This document shows, in pieces, positions 41,070 to 50,099 of a DNA stretch of 64,000 bases; positions within the stretch are counted from its first letter, which is position 1; every line of letters begins with the position of its first letter. The DNA lies in assembly GCF_003054175.1 (NCBI RefSeq), contig NZ_QBKN01000025.1, positions 1-64,000 of the forward strand, in the 5' to 3' direction. Source of the DNA: Allosediminivita pacifica. GTDB taxonomy: Bacteria; Pseudomonadota; Alphaproteobacteria; Rhodobacterales; Rhodobacteraceae. The notes under the pieces were generated by a model that saw only the letters and a list, made by a program, of their open reading frames with translations, did no database searches and had not been told where the DNA came from. Both the position numbers and the translations under genes were made by a program.

Positions 41070-41962
41070 ACCTTGTCCCCCTTTTCGCGCGCCGGCGACA
41101 GGATGCCGTCGGGCCGCCAGACGAGGATCAGCGCCACCAGGGCGAAGACGACCGCCTGTGCCAGCCCGCCGTAGCTCTGCGGCAGTAGCACCAGCACCGC
41201 CACCTCGACTGCGCCCAGCAGGAAGCCCCCGAGCACGGCGCCCGGCAGGCTGCCGAAGCCGCCGATGACGCAGGCGACGAAGGCTGTCAGCACCGGATCG
41301 AAGCCCATATGGGGCAGCACGCTGCCGCGGCGTGCCATGATGAAGATGCAGGCCAGCCCCGCGAGCAGGCCGGACACCGCAAAGGCGGTCGCGATGACCC
41401 GGTTGGCCCGCAGCCCGCAGAGGCGCACCATCTCGAAGTCGAGCGCCGCCGCGCGCATGGCCAGCCCCAGCGTGGTCCGCCGAAGGAAGAACAGCAGGAA
41501 GCCGATGGCGACGGCGGTCGCCAGCGTCTCGTAGATCTGCAGCGACGACACCTGAACCGCGCCGAGCGTGATCGTCCGGTCAAGGAAGATGAACTGGGTG
41601 GCCGGGATCGGTCTGGGCGAGCCCAGCAGCAGAAAGAGGTTCTGCAGGATGATGCTGACGCCAAAGGCGGTTAGCAGACCCGTGGTCAGGTCGGCCTTTC
41701 GCACCGTGCGGAAGGCAACTCGCTCGAGCAGAACCGACACCAGCACGCAGGCCAGAAGCACCGCCCCCATGAGCAGGAAGGGATTGCGCGTCAGCAGCGT
41801 GCCGACGATGACCATCGAATAGCCGCCGAAGGCGATGACCTCGCCATGCGCGAAGTTGACCAGCCCCATGATGGAAAAGACGATGGCGAGGCCAAGCGCG
41901 ATCAGCGCGTATTCCGCACCAAAGCTCAGGGCGTTGAGGATCTGCTGGATCGCGTAGTCCAT
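41066..41962 (-). CDS. Branched-chain-type ABC transporter permease (LivH)
   Basis: This 298-residue LivH-type permease has NALSFGAEYALIALGLAIVF, GLVNFAHGEVIAFGGY, LAMRAAALDFEMVRLCGLRA and VIGGFGSLPGAVLGGFLLG. It overlaps the LivM gene (ATGA) downstream and touches the LivF gene upstream (TGATG), consistent with one transcript and fixed stoichiometry. Confidence 0.94.
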   Translation of the reverse strand: MDYAIQQILNALSFGAEYALIALGLAIVFSIMGLVNFAHGEVIAFGGYSMVIVGTLLTRNPFLLMGAVLLACVLVSVLLERVAFRTVRKADLTTGLLTAFGVSIILQNLFLLLGSPRPIPATQFIFLDRTITLGAVQVSSLQIYETLATAVAIGFLLFFLRRTTLGLAMRAAALDFEMVRLCGLRANRVIATAFAVSGLLAGLACIFIMARRGSVLPHMGFDPVLTAFVACVIGGFGSLPGAVLGGFLLGAVEVAVLVLLPQSYGGLAQAVVFALVALILVWRPDGILSPAREKGDKV

Positions 41963-42669
41963 CAGCCGTGTACTCCGGTAATCTGGTCCATCAGCGCGGA
42001 TCCGTCGCCGTATCTTTCCGCAGGCCCTTCCGAGGAGATGAGCCCGTTGTTCAGGACGTAGACGTAGTCTGAGAGCTCGATCGCCGCCGTGGCGTTCTGC
42101 TCGACCAGCAGGATGGTGATGCCCTGACGCTTCAGGTCGCCGATGATGTCGAAGATGCGCGCGGTGATCTGCGGTGCGAGCCCCAGCGAGGGTTCGTCCA
42201 GCAACAGGATGCGCGGACGGGACATGAGAGCGCGGGCGATGGCGAGCATCTGCTGCTCCCCGCCCGACAGCGTGCCGGCCGGCTGATCGCGACGCTCGCC
42301 CAGAATGGGAAACTGCTCGAACCAGCCGCGGATGTCGCTGCCGATTGCGGATTTGTCGCGCCGGCCCGCGGCCCCCATCACAAGGTTCTCGCGCACCGTG
42401 AGGTTCGAGAAGATGCGCCGACCCTCGGGCGAGATCGCGATGCCGCGCTTGGCCCGCGCCTCGACCGGCAGGCGCGAAATATCGGTCCCGGCAAGCCGGA
42501 TGAGGCCGGTCGACCGGGCCGTGCCGGTGATCGCCGACAGGGTGGAGGTCTTGCCGGCGCCGTTGGGGCCGAGAAGCGTCACGCAGGCTCCCTCGGCCAC
42601 GGTCAGAGCGATGCCGTGGACTGCCTCGATGGGGCCATGGGTGACCTTCAGGTCCTGTATCTCGAGCAT
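41962..42669 (-). CDS. Branched-chain-type ABC transporter ATP-binding protein (LivF)
   Basis: The protein has 235 residues from ATG 42669. It has Walker A GPNGAGKTS, GRRIFSNLTVRENLVMGA, signature TLSGGEQQMLAIARAL, Walker B ILLLDEPSLGLAP and ILLVEQNATAAIELS, which is typical of LivF. The open frame runs several hundred bases upstream through the binding-protein gene in a shadow frame, but the LivF start MLEIQDLKVTHG is unambiguous. Confidence 0.94.
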   Translation of the reverse strand: MLEIQDLKVTHGPIEAVHGIALTVAEGACVTLLGPNGAGKTSTLSAITGTARSTGLIRLAGTDISRLPVEARAKRGIAISPEGRRIFSNLTVRENLVMGAAGRRDKSAIGSDIRGWFEQFPILGERRDQPAGTLSGGEQQMLAIARALMSRPRILLLDEPSLGLAPQITARIFDIIGDLKRQGITILLVEQNATAAIELSDYVYVLNNGLISSEGPAERYGDGSALMDQITGVHG

Positions 42670-42728
42670 GCGGATGGGTCCTTCAGGGCCCTGCCCCGGA
42701 CCGACGGCCCGGGACAGGGGTTCTGCGG

Positions 42729-43901
42729 TTATTGCCAGTCGGGCACGTTTTCGGGGATTTCCTGGCTCAGCACGACGCGCTCGCCGTTCTCGAAGCCGAT
42801 CACCGGGATCTCGCGAAGGGCGTAGCTGCCGGTATCCTGGAAGGTGATCTCCTCGACCGACATCACCGGGATACTCTCGGCGTTGCGAATGGCTTCGCGC
42901 ACGGCGGCGGGATCTGTCGACCCGGCGGTCTGGACTCCGTACTCGATGATCCGGATCGTATCGGCGCCAAGCGAGGGGAAGAGGCCGTTCACTTCCATGC
43001 CCATCTCGGCGCACTGGTCCTGGAACTCGGCGATGCGGCTGCCCGGAACTGCCGGGGCAAGCGTGCCGAAGAATACCTTGTCGAGCAGCGAGGGATCTTC
43101 CTCGGCCAGCGCATCCAGCGAGGGATCGTCGAACCCGTCGGAGCCCACGACCCAGGCACCGAGCCCGGCGGACCGCATCTGGCGGATGAGGATGCCGATG
43201 TCGGGCATGGCCCAGGAAATGAAGACCGCGTCGGGCGCCGGATCGAGCCCGCGCAGCTCTGCAATTTGCGGCGACCAGTCGGTGGTCCCCGAGGTGTAGT
43301 TGAGGCGGGTCTGCAGCGTGCCGCCGTTCTCGACGATCACCTCGGCGAACCATTCGGGAAGCGCCGCGGACCACGAGCCGCCCTCGTCCGAGGTCAGGAT
43401 CGCGACGTTCTGGACGCCCTGCTCAAGCGCGTAGTTCGCCGCAGCCGTGGCGGTATAGGGGTCTGGCGCCACGTTGGTGATGAAGTTGTCGACGACGCCC
43501 GAGTGCATCTCGACCTGCGTGCTCTGGGCCTGGATGACCGAAACGCCCTGCGACCCCGCGATCTGTGCGACCGGGATCATAGTGTCGGAGAAGGGAATGG
43601 TCGCCAGCGCGACGATATCCTCGCCCAGGTAGCGTTCGGTCAGCGAGATGGCGGTCTGGGTGTCGGCGCCGGTGTCCTGCACCAGCAGCTCGAACATGCG
43701 CCCGTCGACGCCGCCGTCCTGGTTGATCATCTCGGCCATGCAGCGCGCGCCCTCGACTTCATTGTAGGCCGCAAAATCCCCGGTCAGAGGGACCGGGAAG
43801 CCGACCTTGATGGTCTCCTGCGCGGAGGCCATGCCGGCGGAAAGGGCCAGCGCACCGGCGCCGGCCATCAGGATGTTACGCGTCAGTTTCAAGTTTTTCA
43901 T
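42729..43901 (-). CDS. Branched-chain-type ABC transporter substrate-binding protein
   Basis: This 390-residue precursor has a signal peptide (NILMAGAGALALSAGMASAQ) and a peripla_BP_6 (LivJ/AmiC-like) fold: IKVGFPVPLTGDFAAYNEVE, ISLTERYLGEDIVALATIPF, NVAILTSDEGGSWSAALPEW and GAWVVGSDGFDDPSL. The same fold binds amino acids, urea and amides. It starts inside the last bases of the LivG gene (26-base overlap). The ligand is expected to be an amide-type nitrogen compound, by context only. Confidence 0.92.
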   Translation of the reverse strand: MKNLKLTRNILMAGAGALALSAGMASAQETIKVGFPVPLTGDFAAYNEVEGARCMAEMINQDGGVDGRMFELLVQDTGADTQTAISLTERYLGEDIVALATIPFSDTMIPVAQIAGSQGVSVIQAQSTQVEMHSGVVDNFITNVAPDPYTATAAANYALEQGVQNVAILTSDEGGSWSAALPEWFAEVIVENGGTLQTRLNYTSGTTDWSPQIAELRGLDPAPDAVFISWAMPDIGILIRQMRSAGLGAWVVGSDGFDDPSLDALAEEDPSLLDKVFFGTLAPAVPGSRIAEFQDQCAEMGMEVNGLFPSLGADTIRIIEYGVQTAGSTDPAAVREAIRNAESIPVMSVEEITFQDTGSYALREIPVIGFENGERVVLSQEIPENVPDWQ

Positions 43902-44634
43902 TTTTGGTTCTCCCGTTGGAATGAGTGCCTTGCCCGAGATAGGCCTTGATGACCTCTTCATTGCTCGAGATCTCGGCAGGTTCGCCCGTTGCAAGCAGGC
44001 GGCCCATGTTCATGACCGTCAGCTTCTCGCAGGCGGACATGATGAACTTCAGGTCGTGCTCGATCAGCACGATCGAGCAGGGATGGCGCGCGCGCAGCCA
44101 GGTCAGGTTCTCGAAAAGCTGGTCGGTCTCGGCGTGGTTCATCCCCGCGGCCGGTTCGTCCAGCATGAGCACCTTCGGACGCAGTGCGAGGGCGCGCACG
44201 ATCTCGAGCCGGCGCATCTGGCCATAGGGAAGACTGTCGGGCGTGTGCTCCATCACGCCGCGCAAACCGAAGCGGTCGATCGCATCGGACAGCAGCGCGG
44301 GATCGGCGACCTTGCTCCCCCGCATGCGGATCTCGGCCACCTCGATGTTCCGCCGGACGCTGAGATTGCGGAAAAGCCGCAGGTTCTGAAAGGTCCGGGC
44401 GATCCCCATCCGGGCCCGCTGTTCTGCCGGCAGCCCGTGAACGGGGGTGCCGTCCAGCTCGATCTCGCCACCGCTGATCGACAGCAGCCCCGAGATCAGG
44501 TTGAGCATGGTGGTCTTGCCGGCGCCGTTCGGCCCGATCAGCCCGTGGATCTCGTTGTCGCCGACGGTGAAGCTGACGGACTGCACCGCCTGCACCCCAC
44601 CGAAGTTCTTGGAGACGTTGCGAACCTCCAGCAT
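43876..44634 (-). CDS. Branched-chain-type ABC transporter ATP-binding protein (LivG)
   Basis: The protein has 252 residues from ATG 44634, which overlaps the glutamine synthetase-like stop as TGATG. It has Walker A GPNGAGKTT, ARTFQNLRLFRNLSVRRNIE, the degenerate signature SLPYGQMRRLEIVRAL, Walker B VLMLDEPAAGMN and VLIEHDLKFIMSACEKLTVM. The YGQ in place of SGGQ is common in LivG proteins. It supplies the second ATPase of the importer. Confidence 0.93.
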   Translation of the reverse strand: MLEVRNVSKNFGGVQAVQSVSFTVGDNEIHGLIGPNGAGKTTMLNLISGLLSISGGEIELDGTPVHGLPAEQRARMGIARTFQNLRLFRNLSVRRNIEVAEIRMRGSKVADPALLSDAIDRFGLRGVMEHTPDSLPYGQMRRLEIVRALALRPKVLMLDEPAAGMNHAETDQLFENLTWLRARHPCSIVLIEHDLKFIMSACEKLTVMNMGRLLATGEPAEISSNEEVIKAYLGQGTHSNGRTKNEKLETDA

Positions 44635-45947
44635 CAGTAGACGTCGCCGTAGCGGGCGCACTTGGCGGCGTTGTCGAGCCCTTCGAGCTGCGCCATCTCG
44701 CCGGTCTTGTGCGCAAGGTAGAGCGCGACGAACTCCTCGCCGAACCAGTCGCGCACGGCGTCAGAGCCGCCGAAAGCCTCCAGCGCCTCGGGCAGCGAGG
44801 TGGGAAGGCGGCGGAACCCCTTGGCGGCCAGCTCGTCAGGGGCGAGCAGCGAGAGGTCCTCCTGCGCCGGGGCGGGCGGCTCCACCTTGTCGCGGACGCC
44901 CTGCGTGCCGGCAAAGACCAGTGCAGCCAGCGCCAGATGCGGGCTCGCGGCCGCATCGGCGGCGCGCAGCTCGAAGTTGAACTGGCGCGCGATGCCCTCG
45001 GGGTCCTTGGACGTGACCGGGCAGATCCGGACCGAGGCCTCGCGATCGCGGAACCCGAGGTTGTTGAAAGCCGCGCTCCAGCGATGCGGCGTCAGCCGAA
45101 GGTAACTGACCTCGGAGGGGGCGAGGATGGCGAGGATCTGGTCGAGGTACTTGAGGATGCCCCCGATGAAATGGCGGGTGAGCCCGCTCATGCCATGAGG
45201 ATCTGCGGCGTCGTGGGTCAGCGGCGCCTCGGTATCGTCGAGAAAGCTGAAATGGATGTGCAGCCCGTTGCCCACGCTCTCGGGATCGAGGATCGGGGCA
45301 AAGCTCGGGGTCAGGCCGAAGCGCCCCAGGACATCGTGCGTCAGCAGCCGCAGGATCGCGGCGTTGTCGGCCGAGCGGAGGCCGCGGGCGGGCTTGTTGG
45401 TCACCTCGTACTGGCCGGGCCCATATTCCTTCATGAAGGTGTCGGGCATGCACCCTGCCCCTTCGAGCGCATCGAGATAGGCCTCGGCCCAGTCCTGACC
45501 GTCGCGAAAACCCTTGAAACCATAGGCATCGCCCGGACGCGGAGCCTGACCGCGCAGCTGGAACTCGTGCTCGAAGGCCGACAGGACCGTGGCGCCGGTC
45601 AGCGCGTGGAATTCCTGCAGCGCACGGCGGGCCAGCGATCGGGTGCAGAAGGGCCATGGCTCGCCCTCGAGCGACTGGATGTCGCCCAGCGCGAAGTCGA
45701 GCCGCCGCCCTTCTTCCAGCACGAAGCGCGTGTCCTCGTCGGGCACGAGCACGAGATCCCCGAACGAGCCGAATGGGCTTTCCGAGATGCTGTCGAAGCA
45801 GGTGATCTGCACGTTCGTCGGCGTCCAGCCGACACCGCGGCGTGACCGCTTGTCCCACTCGCTTTCGGGGAAGGACTTTCCGCGGATCAGGCCCGCGACA
45901 TCCGAAGTCCCCACGAAGACCAGCCTGTTGCGCGTGTCCGTCATCAT
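44634..45947 (-). CDS. Glutamine synthetase family protein (gamma-glutamyl ligase-like)
   Basis: The protein has 437 residues from ATG 45947. It has the glutamine synthetase core: FEHEFQLRG (metal Glu), FMKEYGPGQYEVTNKPARG, ESVGNGLHIHFSFLDD and YLRLTPHRWSAAFNNLGFRD. Its divergence from GlnA and its place in an uptake/amidase operon point to a gamma-glutamyl-amine or -amide ligase of the PuuA/GlnT/GMAS kind rather than housekeeping GlnA. It could charge an imported amine onto glutamate, which would suit later amide hydrolysis. Its start overlaps the RpiR stop (ATGA). Confidence 0.88.
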   Translation of the reverse strand: MMTDTRNRLVFVGTSDVAGLIRGKSFPESEWDKRSRRGVGWTPTNVQITCFDSISESPFGSFGDLVLVPDEDTRFVLEEGRRLDFALGDIQSLEGEPWPFCTRSLARRALQEFHALTGATVLSAFEHEFQLRGQAPRPGDAYGFKGFRDGQDWAEAYLDALEGAGCMPDTFMKEYGPGQYEVTNKPARGLRSADNAAILRLLTHDVLGRFGLTPSFAPILDPESVGNGLHIHFSFLDDTEAPLTHDAADPHGMSGLTRHFIGGILKYLDQILAILAPSEVSYLRLTPHRWSAAFNNLGFRDREASVRICPVTSKDPEGIARQFNFELRAADAAASPHLALAALVFAGTQGVRDKVEPPAPAQEDLSLLAPDELAAKGFRRLPTSLPEALEAFGGSDAVRDWFGEEFVALYLAHKTGEMAQLEGLDNAAKCARYGDVY

Positions 45948-46789
45948 TCCATTCCCGCCGCGGGTTCGTCCCGCAGCTTGTCCCAGTCCGAGATTCTCTG
46001 CTTGGTGGCGTCCCAGTCCCGTTCGGCCATCGCGACCAGCATCGCCTCGATGAGCACAAAGGCTGGTACGTAGCTGTCCCAGACCGTGCCCGAATTGATC
46101 GGCACCGAGACCAGCTCGGTTGCGCCTTTTGCCGCCGGGCTGATCCACTTGTCGGTGATGACCACGGTCTGGGCCTTGCGCCCCCGCGCCTGCGCGGCGA
46201 AACGGGCCAGGTTCGCCTGGTAGCGGCGGAAGTCGATGATCAGAAGGATGTCACGCGACCGCATCCGAAGAAGGTATTCGGGCCAGAGTTCGGGGTCGGA
46301 GGGCACGTGCGAGACGTCGGCACGGATCTGGCGCAGATGGCGCACGAAGAAATCCGCGATCGTGTCGCTCATGCGCCCGCCGATCATGAAGATGCGCCGC
46401 TTTGGGTCGGTCATCAGATCGCAGAGCCTGTCAAACTGGCTTTCGGTGACCCGTTCGGCCACTTCCTTGTTGAGCGCGTCGATGCGGCGGAAATAGGCGG
46501 CAGGCAGCGTCGTGCTGTCGATCTGCAGATCGTTGCGCAGGTCGATGGGCGAATGCTGGCCTTCCTTCAGCTCCTGCACGAGCCGTTGCTGGAATTCCTG
46601 AAAACCGGCGCAGCCGAGCTTGGCCACGAAGCGCGAGATCGACGGCGCCGAAATGTGCGCCCGCTTGGACAGCTCCTGGATCGTTTCCAGCCCCGCAAAG
46701 GGGTAGTCGGCCAGCAGCACCGATGTCAGCTGACGCTCGGCCGGCGTGAACTGGTCCGACATCTCTTCCAGCTTTTGGCGGATTTGCAT
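45944..46789 (-). CDS. MurR/RpiR-family transcriptional regulator
   Basis: This 281-residue protein has an N-terminal RpiR HTH (LETIQELSKRAHISAPSISR, FVAKLGCAGFQEF) and a C-terminal SIS domain (RRIFMIGGRMSDTIADFFVR, ILLIIDFRRYQANLARFAA, VVITDKWISPAAKGA). RpiR proteins usually sense phosphosugars, but members control nitrogen-compound operons too. It is the first gene of the operon, so it is probably autoregulated with the ligase, transporter and amidase. Confidence 0.92.
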   Translation of the reverse strand: MQIRQKLEEMSDQFTPAERQLTSVLLADYPFAGLETIQELSKRAHISAPSISRFVAKLGCAGFQEFQQRLVQELKEGQHSPIDLRNDLQIDSTTLPAAYFRRIDALNKEVAERVTESQFDRLCDLMTDPKRRIFMIGGRMSDTIADFFVRHLRQIRADVSHVPSDPELWPEYLLRMRSRDILLIIDFRRYQANLARFAAQARGRKAQTVVITDKWISPAAKGATELVSVPINSGTVWDSYVPAFVLIEAMLVAMAERDWDATKQRISDWDKLRDEPAAGME

Positions 46790-46832
46790 CGAGCCCCCAT
46801 GCGTTCGGAACGTCGTGTAAGCATTGGGGCTT

Positions 46833-46843
46833 TGAAATTTTCA
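46833..46843 (-). promoter_or_regulatory. Palindrome upstream of the RpiR-led operon
   Basis: TGAAATTTTCA is a perfect 5-1-5 dyad in an AT-rich stretch 44-54 bases upstream of the RpiR start codon. The half-site TGAAA is like those reported for several RpiR-type sites; the match is short. Confidence 0.4.
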
Positions 46844-47021
46844 TGTCAAACGCAAACGTTCGACCTATATTGATGAAAGTCTTGCGGCTCAATTTTTCGG
46901 CACCCGCTCATACCAGGGCCCTCATGCCGGGCAGAAGGAAACGCACCGAGATGCGATCCTGGCTGAATCCGGCGAGATTGCGGCCTCCCCGTCACCACTT
47001 GGCTTGGTATCGTCCCCCGGC

Positions 47022-47734
47022 TCAGTGCCCCGTGCCGCGGCAAACCACGCCGACCGTGGCCACAATGACCCGCAGGTCCGTCCAGAGCGAAAGCTCCCTG
47101 TTGTACTGGGTATCGAAGCGGGCGCGCTCCGCGAATTCGCTCTCGTTGCGCGAAGAGACCTGCCAGAGCCCGTGATGCCGGGCTTCAGCGCATAGTAGTC
47201 GCGCCCCGGGTAGAGGACACGCTGTTCGTTCAGCATCGGACGCGGCCCGACGAGGCTCATTTCACCGCAGACCACGTTCCAGAGCTGCGGCAGCTCGTCG
47301 AGCGAGGTCTTGCGGAGCAGTTGGCCTACAGGGGTGACGCGGGGATCATTTCTTAGCTTCTGCGTGGCGTCCCACTCGGCACGGGCGCGCGGGCTCTCAG
47401 CCAGATGCGCTTCAAGCATGGCCTCGGCCCCGGGTACCATAGAGCGCAGCTTCCACATGCGATAGAGACGACCGTGCCGCCCGACCCGCATCTGGCTGTA
47501 GAAAGCCCCGCCACCGTCGTGCGCCACTGCAACAGCCAGGGGCAAGACAACCATGATAATCGGCAGGGCGGCAATCAGGATCAAAGCGATCTCGAGCGCG
47601 CGCTTCCCGTAACGGCGATAGAGGCCGCGGGGCCTCCCTTCGACCGGATGGACCCGAATTTCCTCGAAGTTCGGAAGCGCGCTTTCACCGCCCTTGGCCG
47701 GCTCGAAATTCTCGTCCAGTTCGACAAAAGGCAT
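47022..47734 (-). pseudogene. Exopolysaccharide priming sugar transferase with a frameshift
   Basis: This is a bacterial sugar transferase (ExoY/WcaJ-type) that would load the first sugar phosphate onto undecaprenyl phosphate. It has one membrane helix (ALILIAALPIIMVVLPLAVA), GGAFYSQMRVGRHGRLYRMW, KTSLDELPQLWNVVCGEMSL and VGPRPML. After ALKPGITG the frame breaks near 47167-47170. One frame over it continues correctly as LWQVSSRNESEFAERARF, then LSLWTDLRVIVAT and VVCRGTGH, with a stop at 47022. The original frame runs on to 46922 as nonsense. A single missing base in or next to a GGG run explains it, either as mutation or sequencing error. Confidence 0.88.
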
Positions 47735-48110
47735 TTAGAGATCCCATACTTGAAAACATCGGACCCTACCGCACATGGGAATCGGGCGCGCGTCAGGGGG
47801 CATCGAAGCGACACATAAACGCCGATTTTATGCCACTTTCATGGACTACCATTAAAAATTCTCAACGCAAAGTGGAGTGCGCAAAAAATCTGCCGCCCAG
47901 CCCCGCGATAGCAATACCTCTCGTAATTCGAAACAAACCACGGAGCATTTGGTCAATTGCCGAAGTAATAGCAACAAACCCCAGTCGAGCCGGAAGCCTC
48001 GACGCGCCGAACATCAAAGAAGTCGCATACTGGCTAGATACCCGACCCACCGATTAGAGACCAAAATGTGTTTTCAAACAGGCAAACAAGCTTAGCCGCG
48101 TCTTCCGCGG
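47735..48110. other. AT-richer gene-free interval
   Basis: This roughly 375-base interval has noticeably lower GC than its neighbours and many stop codons. No gene, hairpin or repeat is convincing. It contains the promoter of the sugar transferase gene and separates it from the acyltransferase gene. The composition shift may mark a transferred junction. Confidence 0.5.
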
Positions 48111-49094
48111 TCATTTTGAGGCCAGGGCCGTCCGTCTGAACCCGCCCAGCGCAACCTTCACGTCGAACAACCCTGCCACGATGCGATGATTGGCGCGCAG
48201 CTTCTGCAGCAGCACGCCCGCCGCAACAGCCGCGAGAAAGGTCAAGACATACCGCAAATGCACGCTGCCGATTCCATCCAGGATGTGCCGCCCGAAAAGG
48301 ATCTCGACCGGGAAATGACAGACATAGAAGACGATTGAGTTCCGCCCGACCCATTCGATCGGCCGTGTCGGCGCAACAGGCGCGTAGTGCCGTGAGATAT
48401 GTGTCACGAAGAGGATTAGCCCGATAGGCGCCCAGGCGAACAGTAGCTCGTACTTGATCGGGTGATCGAAGGCCGAAATGAACGATCCCACGAGGCAGAG
48501 CGCCAGCGCAACCAGCGCCACGGGCCGCGTTACGTATCGCCCGAAAGACGAGGTGGTGTAGAGATGCCCCAGCGCAAAGAAGGTCAGCAGGTAGCAGAAC
48601 CGATCGATCCGCAGGAAGGATGGGGCGAATTGGCTCAGCACGATCGGCACCACAACCATCAGTAGCGTCGGCACCCGGAAACGGTCTGCCAGGGTCATAA
48701 TGATGTAGTAGGCAAAGAGGAACCACAGGTACCAAAGCAGCGAGGGCGCGCTGATCGGCGTCTTGAGCACCGTGATCAGATCGAACCGCCCTTCGGCCAC
48801 GTAGATGACCATGCTCCAGATCAGGAAGGGCCAGAATATGCCCGAGAACTTGCCGACGAAGTTGTCTCGCAGGTTCTTCTTCAGGGAGCGCTGCAGAAGC
48901 ACGCCCGACAGGAACATCAGGAAAGGCATCCTGTAAGGATCGAACAAGAGGTTGAAGGTCCTGAACGGCTCGGGCCGGTCCCCCACCCCTAGTTCGAGGG
49001 CCGCCTCGGTATGCACGAGAAGGACGAGGATGATGCAGATGCCCCGGGCGAAATCCATCCAATGGAACCGGGTGCCTGATCCGGATTGTGACAA
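48111..49094 (-). CDS. Acyltransferase 3 family membrane protein
   Basis: This 327-residue protein has about ten membrane helices. It has the acyltransferase 3 start FHWMDFARGICIILVLLVHT with the catalytic histidine in LVLLVHTEAA, then DPYRMPFLMFLSGVLLQRSL, SLLWYLWFLFAYYIIM and RPIEWVGRNSIVFYVCHFPV. These enzymes add acetyl or other acyl groups to surface polysaccharides. It sits within the exopolysaccharide locus and precedes it on the same strand as the glycosyltransferase genes upstream. Confidence 0.9.
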   Translation of the reverse strand: MSQSGSGTRFHWMDFARGICIILVLLVHTEAALELGVGDRPEPFRTFNLLFDPYRMPFLMFLSGVLLQRSLKKNLRDNFVGKFSGIFWPFLIWSMVIYVAEGRFDLITVLKTPISAPSLLWYLWFLFAYYIIMTLADRFRVPTLLMVVVPIVLSQFAPSFLRIDRFCYLLTFFALGHLYTTSSFGRYVTRPVALVALALCLVGSFISAFDHPIKYELLFAWAPIGLILFVTHISRHYAPVAPTRPIEWVGRNSIVFYVCHFPVEILFGRHILDGIGSVHLRYVLTFLAAVAAGVLLQKLRANHRIVAGLFDVKVALGGFRRTALASK

Positions 49095-49145
49095 CAGGGG
49101 TCCTCTCGGAGTTTGGGGATGACAGTTCGCGTCCGAAAACGCCGG

Positions 49146-50099
49146 TCAGTAGGCCTCGAGCCAATTCTTACGATCGGCCCAGATGTCGCGCCATTTCTGG
49201 GCCGATCCTCTTTTCCTGCGGATGAGCAAAGCCGCTAGATTTAGAATTAAGGCGCGCCCGCCGCCCCAAAGAATCAACGTGGCGCGTCCAAAGGGAACCT
49301 GCCAAGCCGGCCAATGATCCTCCATGAGCGTCAAACGCGCCTTCGCGAGGTAAATCTGCTTTCGTGCAGGAGAATGAGAAGTGGAAGCTCCTGCCAAGTG
49401 CATGATCTCGGCATCGGGCGTGATCATCGGACGGTAGCCCAGCGCCTGCGCCCGCAGGCAGAGATCGGCCTCTTCCCCGTACATGAAGTACCGCAGATCG
49501 AAGCCGCCCAGCTCGTCCCAGAGCGCACGACGGATCATGAAGAAAGAGCCTTGGACCACGTCGACTTCGCGAACCGTGTCGCGCTGCCAATTCCCCATCC
49601 CTTCGGAATTGAAAAAATCACTATTGGAGAATATGAATTGTAGACCGGTCGCCTTGCAGACCGAGGACCATGGCGTGATGCGCATCCAGCACGAGGCCAT
49701 GTTCAGCGATCCGTCGGGAAACACGGTGCGCCCACCGGTGATCCCGGCCTCGGGGTGGGCCTTGGAAAACCGCATGAGGTTGTCCACAGCGCCTTCGTGG
49801 CATTCCGTGTCGGGATTGAGCAGCAGCAGCCACTCGGTGGTCGCGGTGGCCGCCACGATGTTATTGGCCTTTGCAAAACCGACATTCTCGTCCGAGGCGA
49901 TCAGCTCGACCTGCGGAAAGGCCGCGGCGATGGCCTCGGCAGATCCGTCGGACGACGCGTTCTCGTAGACCACGGTATGAAACCGGGTCTCCTTCGTCGT
50001 GGCATAGAGCGTTTCGAGCGCCTTGAGGGTCAGATCACGCGTGTTGTAGCTGACCACGATGACCGTAAGGTCGGGTGACGCTGTCTCAGTGGAGGTCAA
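49146..50099 (-). CDS. Family 2 glycosyltransferase
   Basis: This 317-residue GT-A enzyme of the rhamnosyltransferase-like GT2 group has LTVIVVSYNTRDLTLKALET, VGFAKANNIV, LLLNPDTECHEGAVDNLMRF (DxD-type site) and GGFDLRYFMYGEEADLCLRA (catalytic acid region). It probably adds one sugar of the exopolysaccharide repeat unit on the cytoplasmic face. Its start overlaps the upstream membrane-protein gene by four bases. Confidence 0.92.
   Translation of the reverse strand: MTSTETASPDLTVIVVSYNTRDLTLKALETLYATTKETRFHTVVYENASSDGSAEAIAAAFPQVELIASDENVGFAKANNIVAATATTEWLLLLNPDTECHEGAVDNLMRFSKAHPEAGITGGRTVFPDGSLNMASCWMRITPWSSVCKATGLQFIFSNSDFFNSEGMGNWQRDTVREVDVVQGSFFMIRRALWDELGGFDLRYFMYGEEADLCLRAQALGYRPMITPDAEIMHLAGASTSHSPARKQIYLAKARLTLMEDHWPAWQVPFGRATLILWGGGRALILNLAALLIRRKRGSAQKWRDIWADRKNWLEAY

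Noticed and set aside
42670-43374. Extension of the LivF gene upstream
   Set aside because: Overlaps the binding-protein gene in another frame and is not homologous to LivF.
42732-43949. 405-codon plus-strand frame
   Set aside because: Antisense shadow of the binding-protein gene.
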